Part shown: in pieces, positions 6,855-14,583 of the stretch
Layout: each line of letters begins with the position of its first letter
Numbering within the stretch: the first letter of the stretch is position 1
NCBI GenBank assembly: GCA_050115015.1
Contig: JASFRI010000013.1
Span: 1 to 24,951, forward strand
DNA: 24,951 nt
Direction: 5' to 3'
Source of the DNA: JASFRI01 sp050115015
Lineage (GTDB): Bacteria > Acidobacteriota > Polarisedimenticolia > CBDVAL01
Notes under the pieces: generated by a model
The model's database searches: none
Told to the model about the DNA's origin: nothing
The model's input: only the letters and a program-made list of their open reading frames with translations
Program-made: the position numbers and the translations under genes

Positions 6855-7532
6855 ATGAGGCTCAGGAAACCGATGCTGCTGGCCGCCGCGCTGGCCCTGG
6901 CGGCACTGCCATCAGCCCTGGCGCAGAGCGAGTACCACCCGGCCACGGAGTCGCAGGCAATCAACTGCCGGGCGATGGACGAGGCGCTCGTCTCCATCCC
7001 GCAGGGCGACGGCGACGGCGCCATCGCGGCGGAGGAGATGGGTCCCGGCGGGTGGCGCTTCAACGCCCGGGGGCAGAGCTTCCTCACGTACCGCTACGAG
7101 CTCGATGCCACAGGGACGACCTACAAGGGCGTCATGGGGCAGAGCAACTTCTACAGCAACCGGGGCCGGGTGAACGACTACCCCGCGAACCTGGACGTCT
7201 GGGCGTTCCCGTCGGACACCCTTCTCGTGTTCAAGAAGCGGAAGGGGGAGATCGTCCTCCACGGAGACCGCTCCGCCGACCCGCCGCGCTTCGCGCTCCC
7301 CGGCACCGACGGTGGCACCGTCCGCATCCCGATGCACGACCCCGACGGCGACGGCGTCTTCGTGGGCTGCTCCAGCTCCCCCTGGTTGAAGAACTACGGC
7401 CTGCTGGTGTCCGAGGGTGGGGACTTCCTCCAGCAGAACCGCTACAAGGCCTTCGCCGTGACCGACGAGAACGGCGTCGTGACCGCCTTCGAGTGGACGG
7501 AGGTCGCGATGTTCAAGCAGGTCAAGAACTGA
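6855..7532 (+). CDS. Unknown secreted protein with EF-hand-like acidic loops
   Basis: 225 aa, ATG 6855 preceded by GGAGGT with 5 nt spacing. A clear Sec signal peptide is visible (MRLRKPMLLAAALALAALPS, cleavage likely near ALA-QS at residue 23). The mature protein has no family I recognise. Two acidic loops resemble calcium-binding DxDG elements: GDGDGAIAAEE, which fits the second half of an EF-hand loop (D-x-D-G-x-I-x-x-x-E), and DPDGDGVF near residue 160. Two cysteines are present in the mature chain (in INCRAM and VGCSSS), which could form one disulfide. It appears to be a single-gene transcript with its own promoter and an intrinsic terminator 35 nt downstream. Function unknown; a small extracytoplasmic, possibly Ca-binding protein is an inference. 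Confidence 0.85.
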   Translation: MRLRKPMLLAAALALAALPSALAQSEYHPATESQAINCRAMDEALVSIPQGDGDGAIAAEEMGPGGWRFNARGQSFLTYRYELDATGTTYKGVMGQSNFYSNRGRVNDYPANLDVWAFPSDTLLVFKKRKGEIVLHGDRSADPPRFALPGTDGGTVRIPMHDPDGDGVFVGCSSSPWLKNYGLLVSEGGDFLQQNRYKAFAVTDENGVVTAFEWTEVAMFKQVKN

Positions 7533-7567
7533 ACCCTGCCGGCTGCGATGCCGGCCCCTTCACCCCC

Positions 7568-7600
7568 GCCCCCGCCGTCCCCCGCGGCGGGGGCTTTTTT
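7568..7600 (+). terminator. Intrinsic terminator
   Basis: A perfect 10-bp GC stem (7568-7577 with 7585-7594), 7-nt loop, then six T residues (7595-7600). It ends the 6855-7532 transcript. It lies only 14 nt before the next gene's start codon, so that gene must be transcribed from a promoter inside or just after the terminator. Confidence 0.92.
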
Positions 7601-7601
7601 G

Positions 7602-7607
7602 TACACT
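7602..7607 (+). promoter_or_regulatory. Putative -10 element of a leaderless gene
   Basis: TACACT matches TANNNT, and 7 nt separate it from the GTG at 7615. This spacing is the hallmark of leaderless transcripts in lineages that use them. No Shine-Dalgarno sequence precedes the GTG, and the terminator T-run sits directly upstream, leaving no room for a conventional leader. No -35 box is evident. Confidence 0.45.
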
Positions 7608-7614
7608 GGACCGC

Positions 7615-9168
7615 GTGATCCTTCCCCCGCTCCACGCTCCATGCCGGCGCGCGCCGGCGCTCCTGCTCCTGGCCCTCCTGCTGCCGGGCGCCGCGCCCGA
7701 CGAGGAGCCGGATCCCCGCGCCGAGGCGGACGCCCTCTACGAGGCCTTCGAGCTGAAGCCCGCCGCGGCGCTCTACGAGAAGCTCGTCGCGTCGCACCCC
7801 GATGACGTGGATCTCCGTATCCGGCTCGCGGACTGCCTCGTGCGGACGGACCGCTTCGTGCCCGCGATCGAGCAGGCCGAGGAGGCGGTGGCGCGCAGCC
7901 AGGGGGCGCCGGAGGCGCTCGCGGCCCTGGGAAAGGCGCTGCACCGCGAGGGAGATTTCGACGCCGCCCGGGAACGGCTCCTGGAGGGGATCGAGAAGGA
8001 CCCGGACTGTGCCGAGTGCCTCTGGGCCCTGGCCCGGATCCAGGCCATCCACGGCGACTATGCCGACGCCGCCCTCCGCTACCAGCGCGCCGCGGCCCTG
8101 GAGCCCGACAATCCCATCTACCTGCGCTCCCTGGCCGGCTTCGTCACCGACCGGGACCGGCAGAAGGAGCTCTATCGCCGCTACCTGGAGCTGCCGGCCC
8201 GGGAGGAGGAGCGGATCCGGCGCAACGCCGAGGCATGGCTCGCCATGCTCGAGTACCTGGGAGACCGCCCCCTGCGACGGCTCGAGATGCCCGACGCGGG
8301 GACGGAGGTGCGGATCGAGGAGATCCGCGGGATGAGCTACGTCCCGGTCCGGCTCGGGGACTCCTCGAAGAAGCTGCGCTACCTGTTCGACACCGGCGCC
8401 TCGGGTCTGACCGTCTCGAGACGGATGATGAAGAGGCTCGGGCTCGAGCCGGTCTACAGCTTCACCATCACCGGCATCGGCGGCTCCGGGACCGCCGAGA
8501 CGACCATGGTCCTCGTGGACCGGGTACGGGTGGGGGAGGCGGTCATCGAGAACGTCCCGGCGGTGGTGCGGGACTCCCTTCCCGGTGCCGACGGGCTGCT
8601 CGGCCCGGGAGTCCTGGGCGGCTCCGGCTTCACCCTGGATCTGCGCGGGCGCCGGCTGCGGATCCTCGGGCGCGAGCCGGAGGCCCCGGACGATCCCGCC
8701 GGCGAGAAGCCCGAGCCCGAGGACGAGGCGGTCGAGGTCCCGTTTCTCTCCATCGGCGGCACGCCGTTCATCCCGGTGCGGGTGGACGGCGTCCCGATGC
8801 ACGCGATGATCGACACCGGCGCGTCCCAGGCGGTGCTGTCCCCCTATGCCGTCGAACAGGTGGACGGCCTGGAGCTGATGGCGCCCGGGCTGGCGCCGCC
8901 GGCCTACCGCGAGATCCGCGGGACCACTGGCAAGACCCTCGACAGCCGGGTCGTTCGGAACGCCCGGCTCGAGTTCGCCGGGTTGAGTGTGGAGATGGCC
9001 TCCCACATCCCGGACCCGGGCCGGGTGATCGTCTCGTACGACCTGACCGCGTTCAGCCACGCCCTGGAGACGGAGGTCTGGGCGATCCTGGGCAACCCGC
9101 AGTTCGAGGACGTGGTGCTCACGGTGGACTGGGGGCGGCGAGTCGTCCGGGTCCATCCCGGCCGCTGA
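7615..9168 (+). CDS. TPR protein with two retropepsin-like aspartic protease domains
   Basis: 517 aa from GTG 7615, the only start that keeps the signal peptide (Arg pair at 11-12 followed by ALLLLALLLPG). Residues about 35-175 form TPR-like helices (ADALYEAFELKPAAALYEKL; AALGKALHREGDFDAARERL; ALRYQRAAALEPDN). Two retropepsin-like domains follow. The first has FDTGAS with D259 and a distal GLLG; the second has IDTGAS with D400 and a distal AILG. Both catalytic Asp-Thr-Gly motifs and both hydrophobic-Gly motifs are intact. Retropepsins work as dimers of one-Asp subunits, so two per chain could form an intramolecular pepsin-like active site. An acidic linker (about 355-375) separates them. Likely periplasmic; substrate unknown. 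The next gene is convergent, 23 nt away. Confidence 0.88.
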   Translation: MILPPLHAPCRRAPALLLLALLLPGAAPDEEPDPRAEADALYEAFELKPAAALYEKLVASHPDDVDLRIRLADCLVRTDRFVPAIEQAEEAVARSQGAPEALAALGKALHREGDFDAARERLLEGIEKDPDCAECLWALARIQAIHGDYADAALRYQRAAALEPDNPIYLRSLAGFVTDRDRQKELYRRYLELPAREEERIRRNAEAWLAMLEYLGDRPLRRLEMPDAGTEVRIEEIRGMSYVPVRLGDSSKKLRYLFDTGASGLTVSRRMMKRLGLEPVYSFTITGIGGSGTAETTMVLVDRVRVGEAVIENVPAVVRDSLPGADGLLGPGVLGGSGFTLDLRGRRLRILGREPEAPDDPAGEKPEPEDEAVEVPFLSIGGTPFIPVRVDGVPMHAMIDTGASQAVLSPYAVEQVDGLELMAPGLAPPAYREIRGTTGKTLDSRVVRNARLEFAGLSVEMASHIPDPGRVIVSYDLTAFSHALETEVWAILGNPQFEDVVLTVDWGRRVVRVHPGR

Positions 9169-9191
9169 ACGCCTCCGGCGCACGCCGACCG

Positions 9192-10469
9192 TCAGGCGGC
9201 GGCGAAGGGCTCCTCCAGGGAGAGGCACGGCGGCGTCAGCAGCTCCGACCCCGCCTCGGTGATCACCATCTCGTCCTCGAGGCGGACGCCGAACTCCCCC
9301 GGAAGGTAGATGCCGGGCTCGTCGCTGAAGGTCATCCCGGGCTGCAGCTCGAGGGTGTTCCCCTTGACCAGGTACGGCCACTCGTGCCCGTCCATGCCGA
9401 TCCCGTGGCCGACGCGATGGGTGAAGTGGCGGTACCCGGGCCCGTACCCGGCGTCGGCGATCACCTTGCGTGCGGCGGCGTCCACCGCCTGCGCCTGCGC
9501 CCCCGGCCGGGCCGCCGCGAGGGCCGCCGCCTGCGCCCGGACCTCGACCTCGAAGACCCGCCGCATCTTCTCCGACGGCTTCCCCAGGACGAACGTCCGG
9601 CTGATGTCCGAGGCGTAGCCCTCCGCCCGGCAGCCCCCGTCGATGAGGACGATGGTCCCCTCCCGGACGACCTGCGGCCGGACGGTCCCGTGGGGGAGCG
9701 CCGTGTCCTCGCCGACGAGGACCAGCGCCCCGCCGGAGAAGCCCAGGCGCGCGTGGGCGTCGCGGATCAGCCCCTTCACGTCCTCCGCCGTCATCCCCTC
9801 CGCCAGGGAGGCGTACGTCGCCGCGAACGCCCTGAGGGTCGCCGCCGAGGCGAGCCGCATCAGCTCCAGCTCATGGGCGTCCTTGCGGCCCCGGCAGCCC
9901 GCGGTCACCGGGGTGCCGCTGGTCAGCCGCAGGGCCGGCGCCGCCTTCGCGACCCCGTCGCTGAACACGAAGGGGACGGTCTCCTCCACGCCGAGGGTTT
10001 CCGACGCGGCGCCGCGATCCCGCAGGGCCTTCGCCACGAGGAGGTAGGGGTCCTCGTCCTCCTCCCAGGTGAGCACCTCCGTCTTCTCGGCGAGAGGGCC
10101 GAGGGCCATCTGCTCCCGCGCCCGCTCCTCCTCGAAGGCCGGGGTCACCACGAACGGACGGCGCTTCCGGGGCAGCACCACCGCGAACAGCCGCTCGCTG
10201 TTCCCCCACGAGGCGCCGGTGAAGTAGGTGAGCGATGTGCCGCCCGCCAGGAGCAAGCAGTCGATGCGGTTCGCCGCCATCAGCCGGCGGGCCCGCTCGA
10301 TCCGCTCGCGGCGCTCCTCGACGGTGATGGGGACCGCCCGATCCGCCATCGGCTCGAGGGCGGCGAGGGCCGGCGGGAGGTCCGGGGCATCCGATTCCAC
10401 CCGCCCGGGCATGGAGGCGGCGGCGACGGCGGCCGCCGACAGGGTGAGGAACTCGCGTCGAGTGCGCAT
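9192..10469 (-). CDS. M24-family metallopeptidase (Xaa-Pro aminopeptidase-like) with Tat signal
   Basis: 425 aa, ATG 10469 with AGGAGC 6 nt upstream. The N-terminus RTRREFLTLSAAAVAAAS is a Tat signal, predicting export. Residues about 50-195 form the creatinase/prolidase N-terminal domain; residues about 200-415 are the pita-bread M24 domain. All five metal ligands of the family can be placed: D277 (LIDGGC), D288 (ASDISRTF), H355 (HRVGHGIG), E384 (SDEPGIY) and E398 (RLEDEMVIT). The substrate-site histidine in LPHGT (H260) is present too. It should remove an N-terminal residue before proline, in the periplasm. It lies 35 nt after the HAMP sensor gene, last of the potassium-uptake run; why a peptidase is there is unclear. 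Confidence 0.93.
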   Translation of the reverse strand: MRTRREFLTLSAAAVAAASMPGRVESDAPDLPPALAALEPMADRAVPITVEERRERIERARRLMAANRIDCLLLAGGTSLTYFTGASWGNSERLFAVVLPRKRRPFVVTPAFEEERAREQMALGPLAEKTEVLTWEEDEDPYLLVAKALRDRGAASETLGVEETVPFVFSDGVAKAAPALRLTSGTPVTAGCRGRKDAHELELMRLASAATLRAFAATYASLAEGMTAEDVKGLIRDAHARLGFSGGALVLVGEDTALPHGTVRPQVVREGTIVLIDGGCRAEGYASDISRTFVLGKPSEKMRRVFEVEVRAQAAALAAARPGAQAQAVDAAARKVIADAGYGPGYRHFTHRVGHGIGMDGHEWPYLVKGNTLELQPGMTFSDEPGIYLPGEFGVRLEDEMVITEAGSELLTPPCLSLEEPFAAA

Positions 10470-10504
10470 CTGCCGCTCCTTTCCGTGGAGTCTCCGCGGG
10501 AACG

Positions 10505-11566
10505 TCAGCCGCCGGCTTCCGGGGCCGCCGGGGAGACCAGCCAGCCCACGGGCCGGCGCCCCGGGACGGTGACCAGGGTGACCCGGTAGGCGGCTCCGTC
10601 CACGGACAGCTCCCGCTCCGCCTCGAGCTTCTCCGCGTCCGGCTGGAGCAGCTCCGGGCGCGCCGCCATCGCCCGGACGACGGCCTCCCCGCGCGACTCC
10701 TGCAGCGTGGATGCGACGAGCTCGCCGGCGAGGTTCAGCACCGCGGCGGGGTGCGGCAGCTCGCCCAGCAGCCCGGCCACGAGCTGCCCCGTCCTGGCGA
10801 CCCGCCCCTGGAGCATTCCGCCGAGCTCCTGCTGCCGGTCCAGCAGCTGGTTCACCTGGTTCGCGACCAGCCCGAGCTCGTCGTCCCGGTTGGCGGCCGC
10901 CCGCCTCGAGAGGTCGCCCTGCGAGACCGCCGTCGCCACGTCGTGCAGCTCGTCCAGCCTCTGGAACACGTGCACCTGGAGCCCCTGGGAGATCAACCCC
11001 ATCGAGAGCAGCGCCAGCGCCACGAGGGCCGCGTAGGCGGCGGCGTGCCGCGTGGCGGAGCGCTGCGCCACCCGGTCGGCGTCGAGCATCGCCTCGTGGT
11101 TGAGATCGAGGAGCTGGCGCACCTCCGCCTTGACGTCCTCGAAGAGGGGATAGGTCTCGGCGTCGTAGCGCCGTAGCGGTCGGTCCGGGGCGGCGGCGAG
11201 CAGGCTCTCCCGGGCCTCCCGGTACGCCCCGTAGCGGGCCTGGATGGAGTCCAGCACGGTGGATTCCGTCGCCAGCGTGACGTTCTGCCGGGCCCGCTCG
11301 AGGGCCCGGCGGAAGGACTCCTCGGAGACACGGACGGGATCCCGGGAGGCCTCGGGGCTCAGCAGCGCGGTGAGCACGGCGCTGTCCTGGCGCTCCAGCG
11401 CCTCGAGCATCTCCATCGAGGCCCGCACGCTCTCGAAGTTCTCCTCGAGGACGGTGCCGATGTCGTTGCCCAGCCCGCGGAAGCCCAGCGCCGCGCCGGC
11501 GGCCCCGATCACGACGAGGCCGACCAAATACCCGTAGGCGACGAGCAGCCGTGTATGGAGCTTCAC
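10505..11566 (-). CDS. Membrane sensor with HAMP and PAS-like regions, no output domain
   Basis: 353 aa from GTG 11566, 3 nt after the KtrA-like stop, so probably translated by coupling; no clear ribosome site. First transmembrane helix about 7-29, a helical periplasmic region about 30-172 resembling a four-helix-bundle sensor (MEMLEALERQDSAVLTALLS), second helix about 173-195, then a HAMP segment (FQRLDELHDVATAVSQGDLS ... DDELGLVANQVNQLLD). The C-terminal ~95 residues include LPHPAAVLNLAGELVAST, typical of a PAS domain start. No H-box, ATPase, GGDEF, methyl-accepting or phosphatase segment follows before the stop. This looks like the sensory half of an NtrY-like kinase. Possible roles are regulating the neighbouring Ktr system or partnering a kinase elsewhere (inference). 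Confidence 0.82.
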   Translation of the reverse strand: MKLHTRLLVAYGYLVGLVVIGAAGAALGFRGLGNDIGTVLEENFESVRASMEMLEALERQDSAVLTALLSPEASRDPVRVSEESFRRALERARQNVTLATESTVLDSIQARYGAYREARESLLAAAPDRPLRRYDAETYPLFEDVKAEVRQLLDLNHEAMLDADRVAQRSATRHAAAYAALVALALLSMGLISQGLQVHVFQRLDELHDVATAVSQGDLSRRAAANRDDELGLVANQVNQLLDRQQELGGMLQGRVARTGQLVAGLLGELPHPAAVLNLAGELVASTLQESRGEAVVRAMAARPELLQPDAEKLEAERELSVDGAAYRVTLVTVPGRRPVGWLVSPAAPEAGG

Positions 11567-11569
11567 GGC

Positions 11570-12226
11570 TCAGGCCCGGGAGGCCACGCGCCCGATGGCC
11601 TTCGTGGTCCCGATCACCACGAGAACGTCCTCCGCCTGCAGGATCTCGGCCGCATCCAGCGGGGCGAGCACGTCGCTTCCCCGCCGCACCGCCACCACCG
11701 AGATCCCGAAGCGGCGCCGGACGTCGAGATCGGCGAGGCTCTTGCCGACGAAGTCGGAGGGCACCTTCATCTCCGCCACCTGCGCGTCGCTGCCCAGGTC
11801 GATGCGTCCGAAGACGAAGGGCTGGGACAGCCGGCGCGCGAGGCGCTCGCCCATCTCCTCCTCCGGGTTGACGACCTCGTGGGCCCCGACCGCCCGCAGG
11901 ACGCGGGCGTGCAGGCTGCTCAGCGAGCGTGCGACGATCTGGGGGACGCCGATCTGGCGGAGCAGCGTCGTGGTGAGGATCGACGCCTCCGCGGAGTCGG
12001 CGCCCATGGCGACCACGACGCACGACACACGGTCGAGCTGGAGCTCCCGGAGCACCCCCTCGTCCGTGGCGTCCCCCCGCACGACGGTGTCCAGCTCCTC
12101 GGCCAGCCTCCGGACCCGTTCCTCGTCGACGTCGATGGCCAGCACCGAGTGCCCGAGGCGGGTCAGGTTCACCGCGACCCGATGGCCGAACACCCCCAGA
12201 CCGATCACCGCGAACTCCGTCGCCAT
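11570..12226 (-). CDS. KtrA/TrkA-like RCK subunit of potassium uptake
   Basis: 218 aa, ATG 12226 with GGAGGGAG directly upstream, 10 nt after the KtrB-like stop. The RCK_N Rossmann domain begins FAVIGLGVFGHRVAVNLTRL, with the dinucleotide motif GxGxxG, an acidic end of beta-2 (AIDVDEERV) and RGDATDEGVL. RCK_C spans about residues 140-218 (VAEMKVPSDFVGKSLADLDV). The length is standard for KtrA. It forms a cytosolic octameric ring that binds ATP/ADP, and often c-di-AMP through RCK_C, and gates the KtrB channel encoded immediately upstream. The call is secure; nucleotide specificity cannot be read from sequence. Confidence 0.95.
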   Translation of the reverse strand: MATEFAVIGLGVFGHRVAVNLTRLGHSVLAIDVDEERVRRLAEELDTVVRGDATDEGVLRELQLDRVSCVVVAMGADSAEASILTTTLLRQIGVPQIVARSLSSLHARVLRAVGAHEVVNPEEEMGERLARRLSQPFVFGRIDLGSDAQVAEMKVPSDFVGKSLADLDVRRRFGISVVAVRRGSDVLAPLDAAEILQAEDVLVVIGTTKAIGRVASRA

Positions 12227-12236
12227 TCTCCCTCCG

Positions 12237-14294
12237 TCAACCCACCATCACGCGCGCGTCCGGATACGCGAGCTGGCTCGACGCCTTGCGGCCCAGCAGC
12301 AGCGCGAGCGTCAGCGGTCCGACACGACCCGCCAGCATCACGACGCTCACGAGAAGCTTACCCCACGTGCCCAGGGTCGCTGTGGCTCCCAGGGACAGGC
12401 CGACCGTCCCGAAGGCGCTGAACGTCTCGAAGATCAGCGCGTCGAAGGGGGCCGGCTCCGCCGCCAGCATCAGGGTGGCCCCCGTCACGATCACGATCGT
12501 CGCCGTCACCGCGATGGCGGCGCTCCGGTACACCGTTTCCCGGGGGATCGAGTGCCGGAACAGCGTGACCCGCTCCCTTCCCTGCAGCACGGCGAGAACC
12601 GAGCCGATCAGGACCACCGCGGTGGTGGTCTTGATCCCCCCCCCGGTCCCGCCCGGGGAGGCGCCGATGAACATGAAGGTGATCATCATCAGCACCGTGG
12701 CGGGGTGCAGCGCGTCCAGGGCCACGGAGTTGAACCCCGCCGTCCGCAGCGTCACGCTCTGGAAGAAGGCGTTGAGGGCCTTGTCGAAGGGCCCGAGCCC
12801 CGCCAGGGAGCGGTTCCACTCCGCGACGGCGTAGAACGCCGCTCCCGCCGCGAGCAGGATCACGGAGGCGAGGAGCACGATGCGGGCCTGCGCGGCCACC
12901 ATCCGTGACCGCCGCTGGATCAGGCGGTGCCAGAAGTACGCCAGCACCGTGAACCCGAGGCCGCCCAGGATGATCAGGACCGCCACGGTGAGCAGGATGG
13001 CCGGATCCCGCCGGAAGCCGACGAGGGAGTCGGAGTGCAGGGAGAAGCCGGCGTTGCAGAAGGCCGAGACCGCGTGGAAGGTCGAGAACCAGGCTGCCTT
13101 CGACGGCTGATATCCCTCCCGCAGGTAGCCCGTCGTGAGCACCACGGCCCCGACGGCCTCCAGCACCAGGGTGGTCAGGACGATGAAGAGGACCAGCCGC
13201 TGGGCGGAGCGCCCGGGCTGGACGTCGAGCATCTCGCCCAGGGCGCCCTCGCCCCGGAGGCCCAGATCGCGACCGAGCAGGATCGCCGCGAACGCCGACA
13301 GGACCATGATGCTCAGGCCGCCGGCCTGGATGAGCACGAGGATCACGACGTGGCCGAAGGTCGAGAAGTCATGCCCGGTGTCCAGGACGATCAGCCCCGT
13401 CACGCAGGCGGCGCTGGTCGCCGTGAACAGCGCGTCGACGGGGGCCAGGGGCTTGCCCGTAGCGGACGCGGCGGGGAAGCTCAGGAACAGCGTGCCGATC
13501 GCGATCAGCAGGAGGAAGGACGTGAGCAGCAGGTAGGCCGGCCGGGTATAGAACAGGTCGAGGAACTCCCCGAACAGACGGGTGTGCGCCCAGAGGAGCG
13601 AGACCACGGCCGCCTGTCCCGCGGCCAGCAGGGAGAGCGACAGATCCGGACGGCCGGCGGCGGCCGCCGCCGCGAGCAGGAGGGCCAGCGCCAGGACCGG
13701 CACCACCGGGCGCCGCCGCGTGGTGCGCATCAGGAACGGGGCGGAGAGGCCGAGAGCCGCCACCCCCAGGATGAGACAGGTCAGCCGCGCCGGGACCCGG
13801 TCGCCGATCCCGTATCCCAGCACGACGACGTTCAACAGCAGCGAGATCGTCAGCAGATGGCGGACGGCGGGGCCGTTCCGCTCGCGCCAGACGCCGGTGT
13901 CGTCGCCGGGGGAGAGTCGCCCGTACGGGAAGCGAAGCGGCACGGAGCGCCGCTGGAAGATGAACCGCCCGAACAGGAGGAGGTTCCAGAGGACGACGGA
14001 GCCCGCGACCACCGGGTCCACCGCCAGCGGCGGGAGAAACGCCCCGGTGGAGATGCAGAACAGGAGGACCGCCGGCACGACGAACAGTCGCTTTCCCCGG
14101 ATGCGCAGGACCACCGCCGCCAGGCACAGCGCCCCGATGGCGAGGACGAACAGGAGCCCCGTGAGGGTCGTCTCGTCCATCGGGCCGAAGTACCCGCCCG
14201 GGGTGTCCAGCGCGAACTGCGCCAGGACGGCGATGGCGGAGGCCCCCACCAGGCGGGCCGCGTCCAGGCGCTGCTGCGCATCGCGCTGGATCAT
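12237..14294 (-). CDS. KtrB/TrkH-like potassium channel subunit with long N-terminal extension
   Basis: 685 aa from ATG 14294; no strong ribosome site is visible, so a nearby alternative start is possible. The SKT-family core runs from about residue 250 to the end. Its four pore loops can be seen: TSAACVTGLIV, SAFCNAGFSL, VTLRTAGFNS and SAFGTVGLSLG, each with the selectivity-filter glycine. The intracellular-gate loop is present as IGASPGGTGGGIKTTT. Usual KtrB proteins are about 450 aa; here about 245 extra residues with perhaps six or seven hydrophobic segments precede the core. Function: Na- or H-coupled K+ translocation in the inner membrane, gated by the KtrA-like protein. The role of the extension is unknown. 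Confidence 0.93.
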   Translation of the reverse strand: MIQRDAQQRLDAARLVGASAIAVLAQFALDTPGGYFGPMDETTLTGLLFVLAIGALCLAAVVLRIRGKRLFVVPAVLLFCISTGAFLPPLAVDPVVAGSVVLWNLLLFGRFIFQRRSVPLRFPYGRLSPGDDTGVWRERNGPAVRHLLTISLLLNVVVLGYGIGDRVPARLTCLILGVAALGLSAPFLMRTTRRRPVVPVLALALLLAAAAAAGRPDLSLSLLAAGQAAVVSLLWAHTRLFGEFLDLFYTRPAYLLLTSFLLLIAIGTLFLSFPAASATGKPLAPVDALFTATSAACVTGLIVLDTGHDFSTFGHVVILVLIQAGGLSIMVLSAFAAILLGRDLGLRGEGALGEMLDVQPGRSAQRLVLFIVLTTLVLEAVGAVVLTTGYLREGYQPSKAAWFSTFHAVSAFCNAGFSLHSDSLVGFRRDPAILLTVAVLIILGGLGFTVLAYFWHRLIQRRSRMVAAQARIVLLASVILLAAGAAFYAVAEWNRSLAGLGPFDKALNAFFQSVTLRTAGFNSVALDALHPATVLMMITFMFIGASPGGTGGGIKTTTAVVLIGSVLAVLQGRERVTLFRHSIPRETVYRSAAIAVTATIVIVTGATLMLAAEPAPFDALIFETFSAFGTVGLSLGATATLGTWGKLLVSVVMLAGRVGPLTLALLLGRKASSQLAYPDARVMVG

Positions 14295-14583
14295 CGGCGG
14301 CCGGCGCCGATCCTTCGCGCGGCGGCGCCGGCGCCGGAGGCCGATCGACGAGACGCGGGAGCCTGGGGAGACGGGAACGCCACGGTGGGATTCACGGGGT
14401 CACGATCCCCCATACACGCGTCCGGGTCAAGCTCCGGGCCCCGCCGGGAACGTCCGGGGACGCCCGTCCCACCGATCGGACTCCGGGTTGCGGCGGAGCC
14501 CGCGACGGGCGACATGGGGCCCTCCGGCCGGACCTCCAGGGAATGGGAATGGCGCGGTCCCGATTGTCCCCCCGGAGGTGCGC
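14295..14583. other. Divergent intergenic region between ktrB-like and AraC-family genes
   Basis: 289 nt. On the minus strand a good -35 hexamer TTGACC (14425-14430) is followed at 17 bp by a poor -10 (GATCGT), a weak candidate for the Ktr operon promoter. On the plus strand a strong GGAGGT (14574-14579) serves the AraC-family gene; no convincing promoter is seen. The region has several GC-rich palindromic patches, but no terminator-like stem with a T-run. Confidence 0.4.

Noticed and set aside
2937..7532. A 1531-codon plus-strand open frame running opposite TldD, PmbA, DUF4159 and part of MoxR
   Set aside because: It is antisense to well-recognised proteins and its translation is low-complexity Val/Leu/His/Arg-rich, as expected from the complementary strand of GC-rich genes. 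Only its last 226 codons (from 6855) are a real gene.
9192..12023. A 943-codon minus-strand frame that would fuse the M24 peptidase to a long N-terminal extension
   Set aside because: The part upstream of 10469 is Arg/Ala/Gly-rich shadow sequence of the sensor and KtrA-like genes. ATG 10469 has its own ribosome site and Tat signal.
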